A stretch of DNA of 64,000 nucleotides. It comes from Myxococcaceae bacterium (GTDB taxonomy: Bacteria > Myxococcota > Myxococcia > Myxococcales > UBA5297). The position numbers and the translations under genes are program-made. Below the pieces are notes generated by a model. That model saw nothing but the letters and a program-made list of their open reading frames with translations, ran no database searches and had not been told where the DNA came from. Below are positions 19,715 to 27,851 of this stretch, in pieces (the first letter of the stretch is position 1; each line of letters starts with the position of its first letter). The stretch covers positions 1 to 64,000 of the forward strand of contig JAFVYB010000002.1 in assembly GCA_017500825.1 (NCBI GenBank). The letters are read 5' to 3'.

Positions 19715-20608
19715 ATGAACGGCGTCATCGTCATCGACAAGCCCGAGGGATTGACCTCGTTCGATGTGGTCGCCCGCGCCAGGCGGCGCTTCGGCACCCG
19801 TCGCATCGGCCATACCGGCACGCTCGATCCCATGGCCACCGGCGTCCTGCCCCTGTGCGTCGGCGAGGCGACTCGAATCGCGCAGTTTCTGACCTGCGAC
19901 GACAAAGCCTACGAGGCCGAGCTGGCCCTGGGCGCGTCCACCGACACGCAGGATCGGACCGGGCAAATTATCGCGACTGCGCCTGTCCCCAGCCTGGGTA
20001 AGGCCGATCTCGAACGCGCGCTCGACGCCTTTCGCGGCGAAATCGACCAGGTGCCGCCGATGTTTTCCGCCATCCGCGTCAACGGCGAGCGCCTCCACAC
20101 GCTGGCCCGTCGTGGCGAGTCCATCGAACGCCCCGCCCGCCGCGTCACCATCCACGGCCTCGACCTCCTCGAACACGACGGCGCGCGCCTGCGCCTGCGC
20201 ATCGCCTGTTCCAAGGGCACTTACGTCCGCGCTCTGGTCCACGACCTGGGCGAAAGCCTCGGCTGCCACGCCCACCTCACCGCCTTGCGACGCCTGCGCG
20301 CCGGACACTTCGCCATCGAAGACGCCACGCCGCTGGCAACCTTGGAGTCCCTGACAGACGAAGCGCTGGCCGAACGCCTGATCAGCGAGAGAGACGCCCT
20401 CGCGACGCAGCCCGAAATCCTGCTCGACGAGGCCACCGCGCGCCGCGTGCGTCACGGACAAAAACTCCTGTTCGCCGACATCAGCACCGACAGCGCGATC
20501 CCGAGCGGCCATCCCCTGCGCCTGACAGACCGTTGCACAGAGCGCCTGCTGGCCATCGCGGAACGTCGCGGCGCATCGCTGCGCTACCTGCGCGTCCTCG
20601 CGGACTGA
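19715..20608 (+). CDS. truB: tRNA pseudouridine(55) synthase
   Basis: Makes pseudouridine at U55 of the T-arm of tRNAs. The 297-residue product has the TruB start NGVIVIDKPEGLTSFDVV, the catalytic region HTGTLDPMATGVLPLC with the nucleophilic Asp, and later PPMFSAIRVNGERLHTLAR and CSKGTYVRALVHDLG. The ATG at 19715 begins four bases after the rbfA stop; an ATG 60 bases earlier inside rbfA gives no family sequence. It is the last gene of the ylxP-rbfA-truB unit. Confidence 0.96.
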   Translation: MNGVIVIDKPEGLTSFDVVARARRRFGTRRIGHTGTLDPMATGVLPLCVGEATRIAQFLTCDDKAYEAELALGASTDTQDRTGQIIATAPVPSLGKADLERALDAFRGEIDQVPPMFSAIRVNGERLHTLARRGESIERPARRVTIHGLDLLEHDGARLRLRIACSKGTYVRALVHDLGESLGCHAHLTALRRLRAGHFAIEDATPLATLESLTDEALAERLISERDALATQPEILLDEATARRVRHGQKLLFADISTDSAIPSGHPLRLTDRCTERLLAIAERRGASLRYLRVLAD

Positions 20609-20654
20609 ACGCCCCTCCCCTCGGCGAGGCCTGGCAGTCTGGGAGTTTTCTCCC

Positions 20655-20684
20655 TTGACACTTGAAAGCGGGCGCCCCTATCTG
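20655..20684 (+). promoter_or_regulatory. Candidate sigma-70-type promoter before the sigma-4-like gene
   Basis: A perfect TTGACA at 20655-20660 is followed after 17-18 bp by CTATCTG (20678-20684), giving either CTATCT or TATCTG as the -10. A small GGGAG-TTTT-CTCCC hairpin (20641-20654) abuts the -35 box. Confidence 0.5.
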
Positions 20685-20695
20685 CGCGCCGCCTG

Positions 20696-20717
20696 TTGTC
20701 AAATTTTTTGACGACAA
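20696..20717. promoter_or_regulatory. AT-rich inverted repeat in the leader of the sigma-4-like gene
   Basis: GTCAAA-TTT-TTTGAC (20698-20712) is a perfect inverted repeat, flanked by TT and GACAA and followed by a T run. It lies just past the predicted transcription start, where an operator or a weak attenuator could sit. It contrasts with the GC-rich DNA around it. Confidence 0.35.
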
Positions 20718-20875
20718 TTTTTTTGGGCGTGTTTCAGGTGTGATTCGGACGTTGCGTCCGAAGAAGGATGTTCTCTCCAGGGTTCCGCTTGCCTCGTCGA
20801 CGCGGCGCACTGGGAAGAAACCGGCAGGGACGGCTTGGCCGTGAAAAAATCGGGTCGAAGGAAGTCGATGCGGAG

Positions 20876-21409
20876 ATGCGGGGAATGAACGAACCCAAGC
20901 ACGAGGGCACCGCGACAGAGCGCTCCCAGGAAGAGGAGACGCCGTCGCGCCAGGGGTGGCGGGCAGGGACGATGCGCTCCAAGACGATGTCGCGCAAAGA
21001 GATGGCGCGCGAGATGCGCCGCCGTCGAATGCTCGGAATCGTCGAGGAAGAGGACGAAGAGCTCCTTCGGGCCATCGAAGCGTGCCGTCCGCGTTGTCGC
21101 GCCGATTGTGCCGCCAGCACGCGCCCGTGCCTTTTCATCTCCTGCAAGCACCACCTCTATCTCGACGTGAACCCGGAGACGGGCTCCATCAAGCTGAACT
21201 TTCCCGACAAAGAGGTCTGGGAGCTCGAAGAAACCTGCGCGCTGGACGTGGCGGACAAGGGCGGCATCACTCTCGAAGAGGTGGGAGCCATCATGAACCT
21301 GACGCGCGAGCGCATCCGCCAGGTCGAGACGCGTGGTCTGCTCAAACTGCGCGAGGCGGCCGAAGAGGAGCTCGATCCGGAAGATCCCAAGCGCACCGAA
21401 AGGCGCTGA
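20876..21409 (+). CDS. Sigma-70 region-4-like DNA-binding protein with cysteine-rich segment
   Basis: The C-terminal 60 residues are a sigma-70 region-4 helix-turn-helix ([20 protein letters not shown] followed by [10 protein letters not shown]), but there is no region 2, so this is not a full sigma factor. Before it lies a Cys-rich stretch, [16 protein letters not shown] then [11 protein letters not shown], which could bind metal. Similar orphan proteins occur in Myxococcota. The N-terminal 70 residues are charged. The start is uncertain: ATG 20876 is given, with 20768 and 20885 also possible. A good promoter and an inverted repeat lie upstream. The role is probably transcriptional regulation; the target is unknown. 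Confidence 0.75.
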   Translation: MRGMNEPKHEGTATERSQEEETPSRQGWRAGTMRSKTMSRKEMAREMRRRRMLGIVEEEDEELLRAIEACRPRCRADCAASTRPCLFISCKHHLYLDVNPETGSIKLNFPDKEVWELEETCALDVADKGGITLEEVGAIMNLTRERIRQVETRGLLKLREAAEEELDPEDPKRTERR

Positions 21410-21562
21410 CGCGCGTGGAGATGGCTTTGGTGGCGCCCGCTGGCGACGTATTGTTTCCCGCAGGCGCCATTTAATTGTTTCCGCGCTCTTTGTTTCGTCA
21501 TTCCTTTGACGACGCGCCGAAACAAGCTCGGTTTAATTTTAAATATAACGAGGGAGGAGTTG

Positions 21563-22012
21563 ATGAGTCACAAGATGAATCACAAATGGTGGATTGTCCT
21601 CATGGCCGCGATGCTCTTCATTCTCCCGGGCTGCGGCGGCGCCAAAAAGAGCTGTAAAAAATCGGCAGAGGCTTATTTTGATTATCTTTCGGGAAACAGC
21701 TGGGGTTCGATTTACAACATGCTGACCAAAGAACACCAAAAGATGATCGGTTCCAAAAAGCGCCTCGCCTTTTTGATGGAAGAAGTTTTTGAATACAAAG
21801 GTTCTAAAAAATTCAAGCTGAAGTCGCTGGTCGCCTATCCGGGCAAGGATTCCTGCAATGTCCAGATTGTCTACGACTACGCGGTCAGATTGCGCGGAGA
21901 AAACGAAAAGCCATATACCGATATTTCCGAAACATTAATCTTCAAACGCTCGCCGGAAGATAAAAAATGGTATCTTGAAATTCCGGGCGGCAGCGAATTG
22001 TCTGGATTCTAA
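21563..22012 (+). CDS. Small lipoprotein of unknown function, low GC
   Basis: A 149-residue lipoprotein. The signal peptide ends in FILPGC, giving a lipidated Cys near residue 24. The mature part ([31 protein letters not shown]) resembles proteins with a DUF4878/NTF2-like fold, but I cannot confirm this. AGGGAGGAG lies directly before the ATG. Codon use is AT-rich (many AAA, TTT, GAA), unlike the genes on either side. A strong terminator follows at 22041. Confidence 0.78.
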   Translation: MSHKMNHKWWIVLMAAMLFILPGCGGAKKSCKKSAEAYFDYLSGNSWGSIYNMLTKEHQKMIGSKKRLAFLMEEVFEYKGSKKFKLKSLVAYPGKDSCNVQIVYDYAVRLRGENEKPYTDISETLIFKRSPEDKKWYLEIPGGSELSGF

Positions 22013-22040
22013 ACAGAATAACAAGCTGAAGGCATAGATG

Positions 22041-22073
22041 AGGGCGCGCGGGTTGGGCGCCCTTCTTGTTTTT
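22041..22073 (+). terminator. Rho-independent terminator after the small lipoprotein gene
   Basis: AGGGCGC (22041-22047) pairs with GCGCCCT (22057-22063), followed by TCTTGTTTTT. It is 28 bases past the stop codon. Confidence 0.75.
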
Positions 22074-22165
22074 CAAACAGCGTCGGAATTGTTTTTAAAT
22101 GGCAGTTTGACCGTGGCGGCAGATTTGAACGAATTTGTCTGTGAATGGAGGGATGGGAGATTGTC

Positions 22166-22879
22166 ATGAGCGATCACAAAAAAGAAATAGAGCAAATGAC
22201 GGAAAACAAAACCGCTCGAAATCCAGAAAATGAAATCGAGCAAATGTCGCACAAAGAAACAGCGCCATCGACTCAAGCCAAAACAACCGCGCAGGCCCCG
22301 CAACACGAGGCGCCTTTCTCGGAAATGAACGTTCCGACACCGCAGGCGGCAGAACGCCGTCGGGCTCCGGGGCTGGCCATTGCCCTGTATTGCCTTTTGG
22401 CGATCTCGGCCGCCGTTGCCCTGCTCGGACGCAGCAGTCAGATCGTGCCCGAGATGGCGCGGGTGGCGGCGCCCATCGCCTTTGCCGCGTTTTTTGTCCT
22501 CTTTGCCGTCTATCGATTCGCGCTGATCCGCGCGCGCCGCTATTCGCCGGGCAAGGCCTTTGTCCAATTGGGCATTGGTTCGCTGTTTTTGCTGATGCTC
22601 GCGCCCGGGGTCCTTCAGACGAATGCCGCGCAGGCGCCGCTGGAGCCTGTCGAGCGCATGTTGCGCCACTCGGATCCGTCGGTGCGCGCCCTCGCCTGCG
22701 ACGCCTTTCTCCTGCTCCCCGACGATGAGGCGCAAAGGGCTCTGCCCGCGCTGAAAGCGCTCGACAAAGACCCGCACCCCGCTGTGCGCGAACGTGCCCG
22801 ACGCGCCCAAGAGCGCCATCTCCAGACGGATCGCGCCGCCATACCGTCGCCTCAGCCTGCCGCGCCGCTGAAGCCTTGA
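22166..22879 (+). CDS. Membrane protein with C-terminal HEAT-like repeats
   Basis: A 237-residue protein. The first 65 residues are hydrophilic and Glu/Gln/Thr-rich, with the motif EIEQM occurring twice. Three hydrophobic helices follow (about 70-86, 97-117 and 132-149), then two HEAT-like units, MLRHSDPSVRALACDAFLLL and LKALDKDPHPAVRERARRAQ. The tail is Pro/Ala-rich. GGAGGGATGGGAGA precedes the ATG at 22166. The 5' part of the gene is AT-rich and the rest GC-rich. Function unknown; HEAT units suggest protein binding. Confidence 0.72.
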   Translation: MSDHKKEIEQMTENKTARNPENEIEQMSHKETAPSTQAKTTAQAPQHEAPFSEMNVPTPQAAERRRAPGLAIALYCLLAISAAVALLGRSSQIVPEMARVAAPIAFAAFFVLFAVYRFALIRARRYSPGKAFVQLGIGSLFLLMLAPGVLQTNAAQAPLEPVERMLRHSDPSVRALACDAFLLLPDDEAQRALPALKALDKDPHPAVRERARRAQERHLQTDRAAIPSPQPAAPLKP

Positions 22880-23112
22880 TCGCGACTGAAGGGGAAGAAA
22901 ACAACGCCTGGCGCGCTCACGTTGCCGCGCGCTGTCGAGGTGCCATCGAGGTGGTTTGGCGCCGCTCGCGAACGCGGGTCAGGCCGGGCGACATCGAGGG
23001 GACGTGGCGCGTCGATCGCGTGAAGGAGGACGATTCGGGTGCCCTCGACCCTTTTCTTGACCCTCGCGCACACCGCTGCCAAGTTGCGCCGCCTTTTGCT
23101 AGGGGTGAGTCT

Positions 23113-24375
23113 TTGTCCCACATAGTACTACAAAAAATAATCGCCGGACTCGCGATTTTGGGCCTGAGCGCAGGGTGCGCGCAGGAGGACGCGGGGACGC
23201 CACCGCCGACCGACGCCTTTCACTATCCCGTCTCGTTGGCGCTGCATCCGGCTGAAGGCGTGGCTCAGACGCTCTACGTGGCTAGCTCCAACTTCGACCT
23301 GCTCTACAACCGCGGCACGGTGCTGGCCGTCGATCTGACGGCGCTCGATTTGGACGCCACAAACGAGTCGCAGCCCCTCGCCTCGCTCATCGATCAGGAG
23401 AGCGGTTACGCCACCATCGACAGCTTCGCCGGGATGATGCTGCTCAACGATGGCGCGCGCCTGTTCGTGCCCACGCGCTCCAACCATCGGCTCTTCGCTC
23501 TCGACGTGAACGGCCCAGCGCTGCGCTGCGTGAGCGACGCGGATTCGGGAAAGCCGCAGGACTGCGCCGGCGTCTCGCTCTCCAAGGACGGCACCGAGGC
23601 CACCGACCCCTACGCCCTGGCCATGCACGAAGGCGCGCTCTACGTGACGCACGGCACGCGGCCTTCGACGGGCGACAGCTACGAGAACTCGATGCTGGCC
23701 CGGCTCGATCCGGAGACGCTGGGCGATTTGAGCTTTATCGACATCGGGCCGGCGCCCTCCGAGGGCATCCTCGACACGCCGAGCGGGCTCTATTTCACCG
23801 GAAGGGCGGTCCTCAACGCGTCCGAGGCGCTGCGCTCTCTCGTGGACGACCAGGTCTTTGACGCCGGGGTAACGCTGGCGACCGGCATTCAGGAAGGGCG
23901 CGGGTTGGGGCTGTCGAGCGACGGGACGCGCCTCTATGTGCTGACGCGCGGCACGCGAAACTCCTCGAACGTCCCCTCGATCGGTCCGGACGGGCTGCTC
24001 GTCGTCGACATCTCGCCCGACGAAAGCACGGGGCTCGCGCGCAACCAGGTGCTGGCCTTCAGCGAGCTGCCCGAGGGCGCCAGCCAGATGGCGGTGATCC
24101 CGCGCGAGGACAAACGCGACCTCATCGCCGTCTCCTGCACCGACTCGGATTTTGTCGTCCTCTATGACGACGAGCTGGGCGTGACGACCGCGGCCATCAT
24201 TGTCGACTCGCCCTACGGCATCGCCTGGTCGGCCATGGGCGAGGGTGGAAGCGGGGCGCGGCTCTTTGTCGCCAGCTTTGCCGGCCAGAGTGTCGAGATC
24301 ATCGACGTGCCCGATCTGAACGCGCCGCAGATTTGGAAAAAGCGCCGCAGCCTCAAGGGGCCGTCGCAGGAGTGA
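23113..24375 (+). CDS. Beta-propeller lipoprotein (YVTN/NHL-like), first of a pair
   Basis: A 420-residue predicted lipoprotein. I place the start at TTG 23113: AGGGG lies seven bases before it, and it gives a good lipoprotein signal (IVLQKIIAGLAILGLSAGC). The longer frame upstream has no signal. The mature protein has repeated blades typical of a YVTN-like propeller, such as TLYVASSNFDLLYNRGTVLA, ARLFVPTRSNHRLFALDVN, ALYVTHGTRP and TRLYVLTRGTRNSSN. Such proteins are usually surface-bound with unknown ligands. A second propeller-like lipoprotein follows 122 bases downstream. Confidence 0.75.
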   Translation: MSHIVLQKIIAGLAILGLSAGCAQEDAGTPPPTDAFHYPVSLALHPAEGVAQTLYVASSNFDLLYNRGTVLAVDLTALDLDATNESQPLASLIDQESGYATIDSFAGMMLLNDGARLFVPTRSNHRLFALDVNGPALRCVSDADSGKPQDCAGVSLSKDGTEATDPYALAMHEGALYVTHGTRPSTGDSYENSMLARLDPETLGDLSFIDIGPAPSEGILDTPSGLYFTGRAVLNASEALRSLVDDQVFDAGVTLATGIQEGRGLGLSSDGTRLYVLTRGTRNSSNVPSIGPDGLLVVDISPDESTGLARNQVLAFSELPEGASQMAVIPREDKRDLIAVSCTDSDFVVLYDDELGVTTAAIIVDSPYGIAWSAMGEGGSGARLFVASFAGQSVEIIDVPDLNAPQIWKKRRSLKGPSQE

Positions 24376-24497
24376 TCCCGCCGCGTCCACGGCATCTGCC
24401 GCGATGGCGCGAACGGACCGGAGACACTGGGAAAGGGGACCGCCGCCCTGGCGCCAGCCCGCACCGCGCTTGGGGACGAGCGCGCACCGGAGAAGCC

Positions 24498-26459
24498 GTG
24501 AACACCTTTCGCAAGACAACGCTGCCCTGCCTCCTCCTTCTCGCCGCGCTCGCCGGGACCGGCTGTGCCGACGACGCCTTGAGCGCCCAGGCCGACTTTG
24601 GGGCGCCGCGTTCCCTCGCGCTCAGTGGCCAGAATCTCTTCGTCGCCGCGACGGACGCGCCGCGCCTCAGGGTCATCAATCTCGACTCGCAACGCGTCGT
24701 GCGCGCGCCCAACCCGCTCTTTTCGCTCTCGGTGCCGACGGTGGCCCTGCCGCGCGCCGTGGCCTCCTGGCGCTCTGTGGATGGCGCCCTCTCCTCGCCC
24801 TTTGTCTTCACCCTCTCGACGGTCGAGCCGCGCGTCTCCATCGCATCGGCACAGCGGCGACTGCTCATCGGCCAGCTGGTGACGCCTGAAATCCCGCTCG
24901 ACATCGCCGTGACGGCGCTCGCCGACGCGGCTGACGACACCGTGGCCTACATCTCCGCCATGGTCGACGGCGCGGGCGCGCTCTTCTCCTTCTCCCTGCC
25001 CGCCGAACTGGCCGAGTCCTCGATTGAGACCGATCTCGTCGAGCTGACGCGAGAGGATGGCATCGACCTCGCGGGCACCATCCCGCAGCGGATCGTGGCC
25101 TCGCCGACCGATCCATCGCTCCTCGCCATCGCCAACCGCGCGCGGGGCGATGCCGGGGTGCTCCTCGTCAATGTGGCGGACCAGACAGTGACGCCCGTCG
25201 ACGTGGGGGGACCGGCCTCGACGCTCGCCTTTGATCCGACGGGAACGCGGCTCTTTGGACTCATCGACAGCGAAGCCTGCCTCCTGGCGCAGTCGGCCGC
25301 CTCCGAAGGCGCGACAGACGGCGCGGCGACAGGCGATGGCGCGACGGGCGATTCGACTGGCGACACCTCTGGCGACACGCAGGGCGGCGATGAGGTGGAG
25401 AGCGACGGCAGTGTGGACGCGGCCTCGGCGCCGACCCGTTCGAGCTCGACCGTCGTTCCCGGATCGCAAGGGCCAAAATCAGGAGAGGGCCTGGGCGACT
25501 GCAGCGGCCTGTTCGCGATCGACGTGGAAACAGCGGCGCCCATCGAGTCGTCCCCTCTGCGCGTGCCCGGCGTGTTGCGCGGCGTGGCGGCGGCGGGCGC
25601 GGTGACGCTGAAACTGCCGGACGACACCAAGCGCGACATCGATCCGCTGGTCCTCGTCACCTCCAGCGAAGGCGCGCTCTACCCGGTGGACGGCGCGACG
25701 CTGACGCTCATCAACGCCCAGGAGGAGGAATCCGGCTTTGAGCTGACGCACGTCGAACCCAACGGCCGCAGCTCCTACAACGAGACAGCGCCGAGCGAGA
25801 TCGCCATCACCGAGGGACGCGCCGCGAGTCAGACCGTCTCCATCCTTTACGAGGGGCTTTTGCCCGCGCTGAACGAGAAGCACGGCGTTTTGGGCCCGGA
25901 TGGACTGTCGAGCGCGGGGACCGATTTCGCGGCGCTGGGCGTCGAAGTTGGCGACCGCGTGGAAATCGAGGACGCAGAAGACGCCTGCGAGTCGTTCACC
26001 GTCACCGCCGTGGCCGTTGGCCTGCTCTCGCTCGAAGGCGTTCCCGACGCCTGCCAGGGCGGCGTCACTTACGGGGTCCGCGCGGGCGGCGCCTATCTCG
26101 TCAGCGGCGAGGTGAGCGGCCTGATGGGGCGTGTAGCCGAGGGAGAGACCTTCGAGTTCATGGGCGAGGCGCTCTACGAGCTCGGTCTGGAGGTGCCCGA
26201 AACGCCAGCGCTCTCCTTTGTGATGACCGGCAGCGATCCACGCGTCGACGCGGGCTGGACCATCGAGATCGAGGGTGGCGTCGAACCGTTCGTGGTGCCT
26301 CTCTCGTCGATCATCATGCCGGGGGCCATCGTCAGCGACCCGGCGACGAACGACTTTTACGTGGCCTACCAGGGTGGCAGCGCCATTCTGCGCGTCGTCC
26401 CCTCCAAGCTGGAGCACGAGAGCGTTTCAACCTCGGATGGCCTGAGCGTTTTCCGCTGA
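24498..26459 (+). CDS. Large beta-propeller-like lipoprotein, second of a pair
   Basis: A 653-residue predicted lipoprotein starting at GTG 24498, whose signal peptide ends LLLAALAGTGC. The N-terminal part resembles the preceding lipoprotein (SLALSGQNLFVAATDAPRLR and repeated values of Val/Asp/Pro). A linker near residues 270-310 is Gly/Asp/Thr/Ser-rich (GATDGAATGDGATGDSTGD) and is followed by a Ser/Pro-rich region. The C-terminal half has further beta-rich units. The two genes are probably co-transcribed and their products may work together. No catalytic motif is visible. Confidence 0.75.
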   Translation: MNTFRKTTLPCLLLLAALAGTGCADDALSAQADFGAPRSLALSGQNLFVAATDAPRLRVINLDSQRVVRAPNPLFSLSVPTVALPRAVASWRSVDGALSSPFVFTLSTVEPRVSIASAQRRLLIGQLVTPEIPLDIAVTALADAADDTVAYISAMVDGAGALFSFSLPAELAESSIETDLVELTREDGIDLAGTIPQRIVASPTDPSLLAIANRARGDAGVLLVNVADQTVTPVDVGGPASTLAFDPTGTRLFGLIDSEACLLAQSAASEGATDGAATGDGATGDSTGDTSGDTQGGDEVESDGSVDAASAPTRSSSTVVPGSQGPKSGEGLGDCSGLFAIDVETAAPIESSPLRVPGVLRGVAAAGAVTLKLPDDTKRDIDPLVLVTSSEGALYPVDGATLTLINAQEEESGFELTHVEPNGRSSYNETAPSEIAITEGRAASQTVSILYEGLLPALNEKHGVLGPDGLSSAGTDFAALGVEVGDRVEIEDAEDACESFTVTAVAVGLLSLEGVPDACQGGVTYGVRAGGAYLVSGEVSGLMGRVAEGETFEFMGEALYELGLEVPETPALSFVMTGSDPRVDAGWTIEIEGGVEPFVVPLSSIIMPGAIVSDPATNDFYVAYQGGSAILRVVPSKLEHESVSTSDGLSVFR

Positions 26460-26630
26460 AAAAAGTTTCGACATTGCAGAGTGACCGATGGGAAAGACGC
26501 CCGCCCTCGCGCCAGGCAGCCGCCCGTCGACACCTCACGCGCGCCGCGGCGCGATGAACCCAAGAGACGCCATCAATCCCCAATCACTCCACGCGGCCCC
26601 TCGGTCGCATCTCATTTGAGGCTTCACCGC

Positions 26631-27740
26631 ATGAAAACTTCGAAACACGCCAAGAGCGCCCACGAGATCCAGATCGTCGACACCATCTGGGACGCCTTCG
26701 AGCAGATGGCCGACGAGATGGGCACCGACCGCGAAGGGCTCGTCAACCAGGCCATGTTCATGTTCGCCCGGCTGAACGGGTTCCTCATGCCGGTCGCCGC
26801 TGCCGGAGCCGTCGCACAGACGCCCGCCACCTCGGCGCCGATGAGCGAGACAGCCGCCCCTGTCGAAGAGAGTGAGCCCGCGGTCCCGGCCGCCGTCAGA
26901 GTCTCCGCCAAACCAGAGGCCAAGCCCGCCGCCGCCAAGGCCCCCGAAGTGGACGACGAGTTCGCTGACGACAGCAACGCCGAGGAAGAGGCCTTCCAGT
27001 CAGAGTTCGACGACGACTTCGACGCTGTCGAGCCGGATCCGGAACCTGAGCCTGAGCCCGAACCTGAACCCGAGCCGGAACCGGAACCTGAGCCAGAAGA
27101 GCCTGAGGACGCGGGCGACTTCTTCAAAGAGGACACCCCGCCGCCGCCGCCGCGCCGTTCCATGGCCCCTCCGCGCCGTGGCGCTGGTTCGTCGCTGCCG
27201 CCGCCGCCGCGCAGCCGTCGCTTCCCCAAGGCCGAGCCCGCGCCCGAGCCGGAACCTGAGCCCGCAGAGGACTTCCCGCAGGCTGTGGACGAGGAGGACG
27301 ATCGCAAGGCGGTCGCCGAGCGCGTGCTGGAGACGGCCGCCGAGCTCGAACGCCTGATCAAGGGCAAGAGCGCCGATGACGACGAAGACGCCACGCCCTT
27401 CGCGCCCGAGCCGACACCGCCTGTGGGACGCCGCGCCGCCAAACCCCGCGCGAGCGCCACCTTGGAGCTCTACTTGGTCGACGAAGAAGGCGAGCTCGAA
27501 CCGATCAAGAAGGCCCGCTACATCATCGGCCGCGGCAAGCACTGCGACATGGTCATCAACAGCGGCAAGGTCAGCCGCGAACACGCCGTCATCACCAAGG
27601 AAAACGGCGCCTTCTTCATCGAGGACCTCGGCTCGTCGAACGGCACCTGGTTCAAGAAGCAGCGCATCAAGAAGCAGCAGATCGAGGACGGTGACGAGTT
27701 CTACATCTGCGCGGACAAGGTGAAGTTCGCCCTCCGCTGA
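26631..27740 (+). CDS. FHA-domain protein with helical N-terminal domain and Glu-Pro repeat
   Basis: A 369-residue cytoplasmic protein. The C-terminal 90 residues are an FHA domain, which binds phosphothreonine: YIIGRGKHCDMVINSGKVSR, EHAVITKENGAFFIEDLGSS and NGTWFKKQRIK. The N-terminus (HEIQIVDTIWDAFEQMADEM, then DREGLVNQAMFMFARLNGFL) looks like a small helical or ribbon-helix-helix-like module. Between them lie acidic Pro-rich stretches, including about twelve Glu-Pro dipeptides (27024-27105) and Pro/Arg blocks. GAGG precedes the ATG and a terminator follows. FHA proteins act with Ser/Thr kinases, common in Myxococcota; none is in this window. Confidence 0.85.
   Translation: MKTSKHAKSAHEIQIVDTIWDAFEQMADEMGTDREGLVNQAMFMFARLNGFLMPVAAAGAVAQTPATSAPMSETAAPVEESEPAVPAAVRVSAKPEAKPAAAKAPEVDDEFADDSNAEEEAFQSEFDDDFDAVEPDPEPEPEPEPEPEPEPEPEPEEPEDAGDFFKEDTPPPPPRRSMAPPRRGAGSSLPPPPRSRRFPKAEPAPEPEPEPAEDFPQAVDEEDDRKAVAERVLETAAELERLIKGKSADDDEDATPFAPEPTPPVGRRAAKPRASATLELYLVDEEGELEPIKKARYIIGRGKHCDMVINSGKVSREHAVITKENGAFFIEDLGSSNGTWFKKQRIKKQQIEDGDEFYICADKVKFALR
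27024..27105 (+). repeat. In-frame Glu-Pro codon repeat
   Basis: A run of alternating GAG/GAA/GAC and CCN codons, about twelve Glu-Pro units, lies inside the FHA-protein gene. Synonymous codons vary, so this is protein-level repetition and not simple sequence slippage alone. Confidence 0.7.
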
Positions 27741-27764
27741 GTTGTCCCGACACCGCGTTTTTCT

Positions 27765-27802
27765 GGGCCGTCGCTGATTCGTCTGCGGCGGCCCGTTGTT
27801 TT
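27765..27802 (+). terminator. Rho-independent terminator after the FHA gene
   Basis: GGGCCGTCGC (27765-27774) pairs with GCGGCGGCCC (27785-27794) with one G-T wobble, followed by GTTGTTTT. It separates the FHA gene from lptD. Confidence 0.7.
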
Positions 27803-27851
27803 GTGACGCGGCCGATTGAACGCGCCGTCATCGGCGATGCCTGAGCCCTGA

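Noticed and set aside
20876-21409. Full alternative sigma factor
   Set aside because: Only region 4 is present; there is no region 2 for -10 recognition.
23084-23105. Promoter for the first propeller lipoprotein from TTGCGC and TAGGGG
   Set aside because: Spacing is only 10 bp, and the AGGGG is better explained as the ribosome site for the TTG start.
27024-27105. CRISPR-like or DNA-level repeat
   Set aside because: The period is six bases, codons vary synonymously and it is inside a real reading frame; it encodes Glu-Pro repeats.
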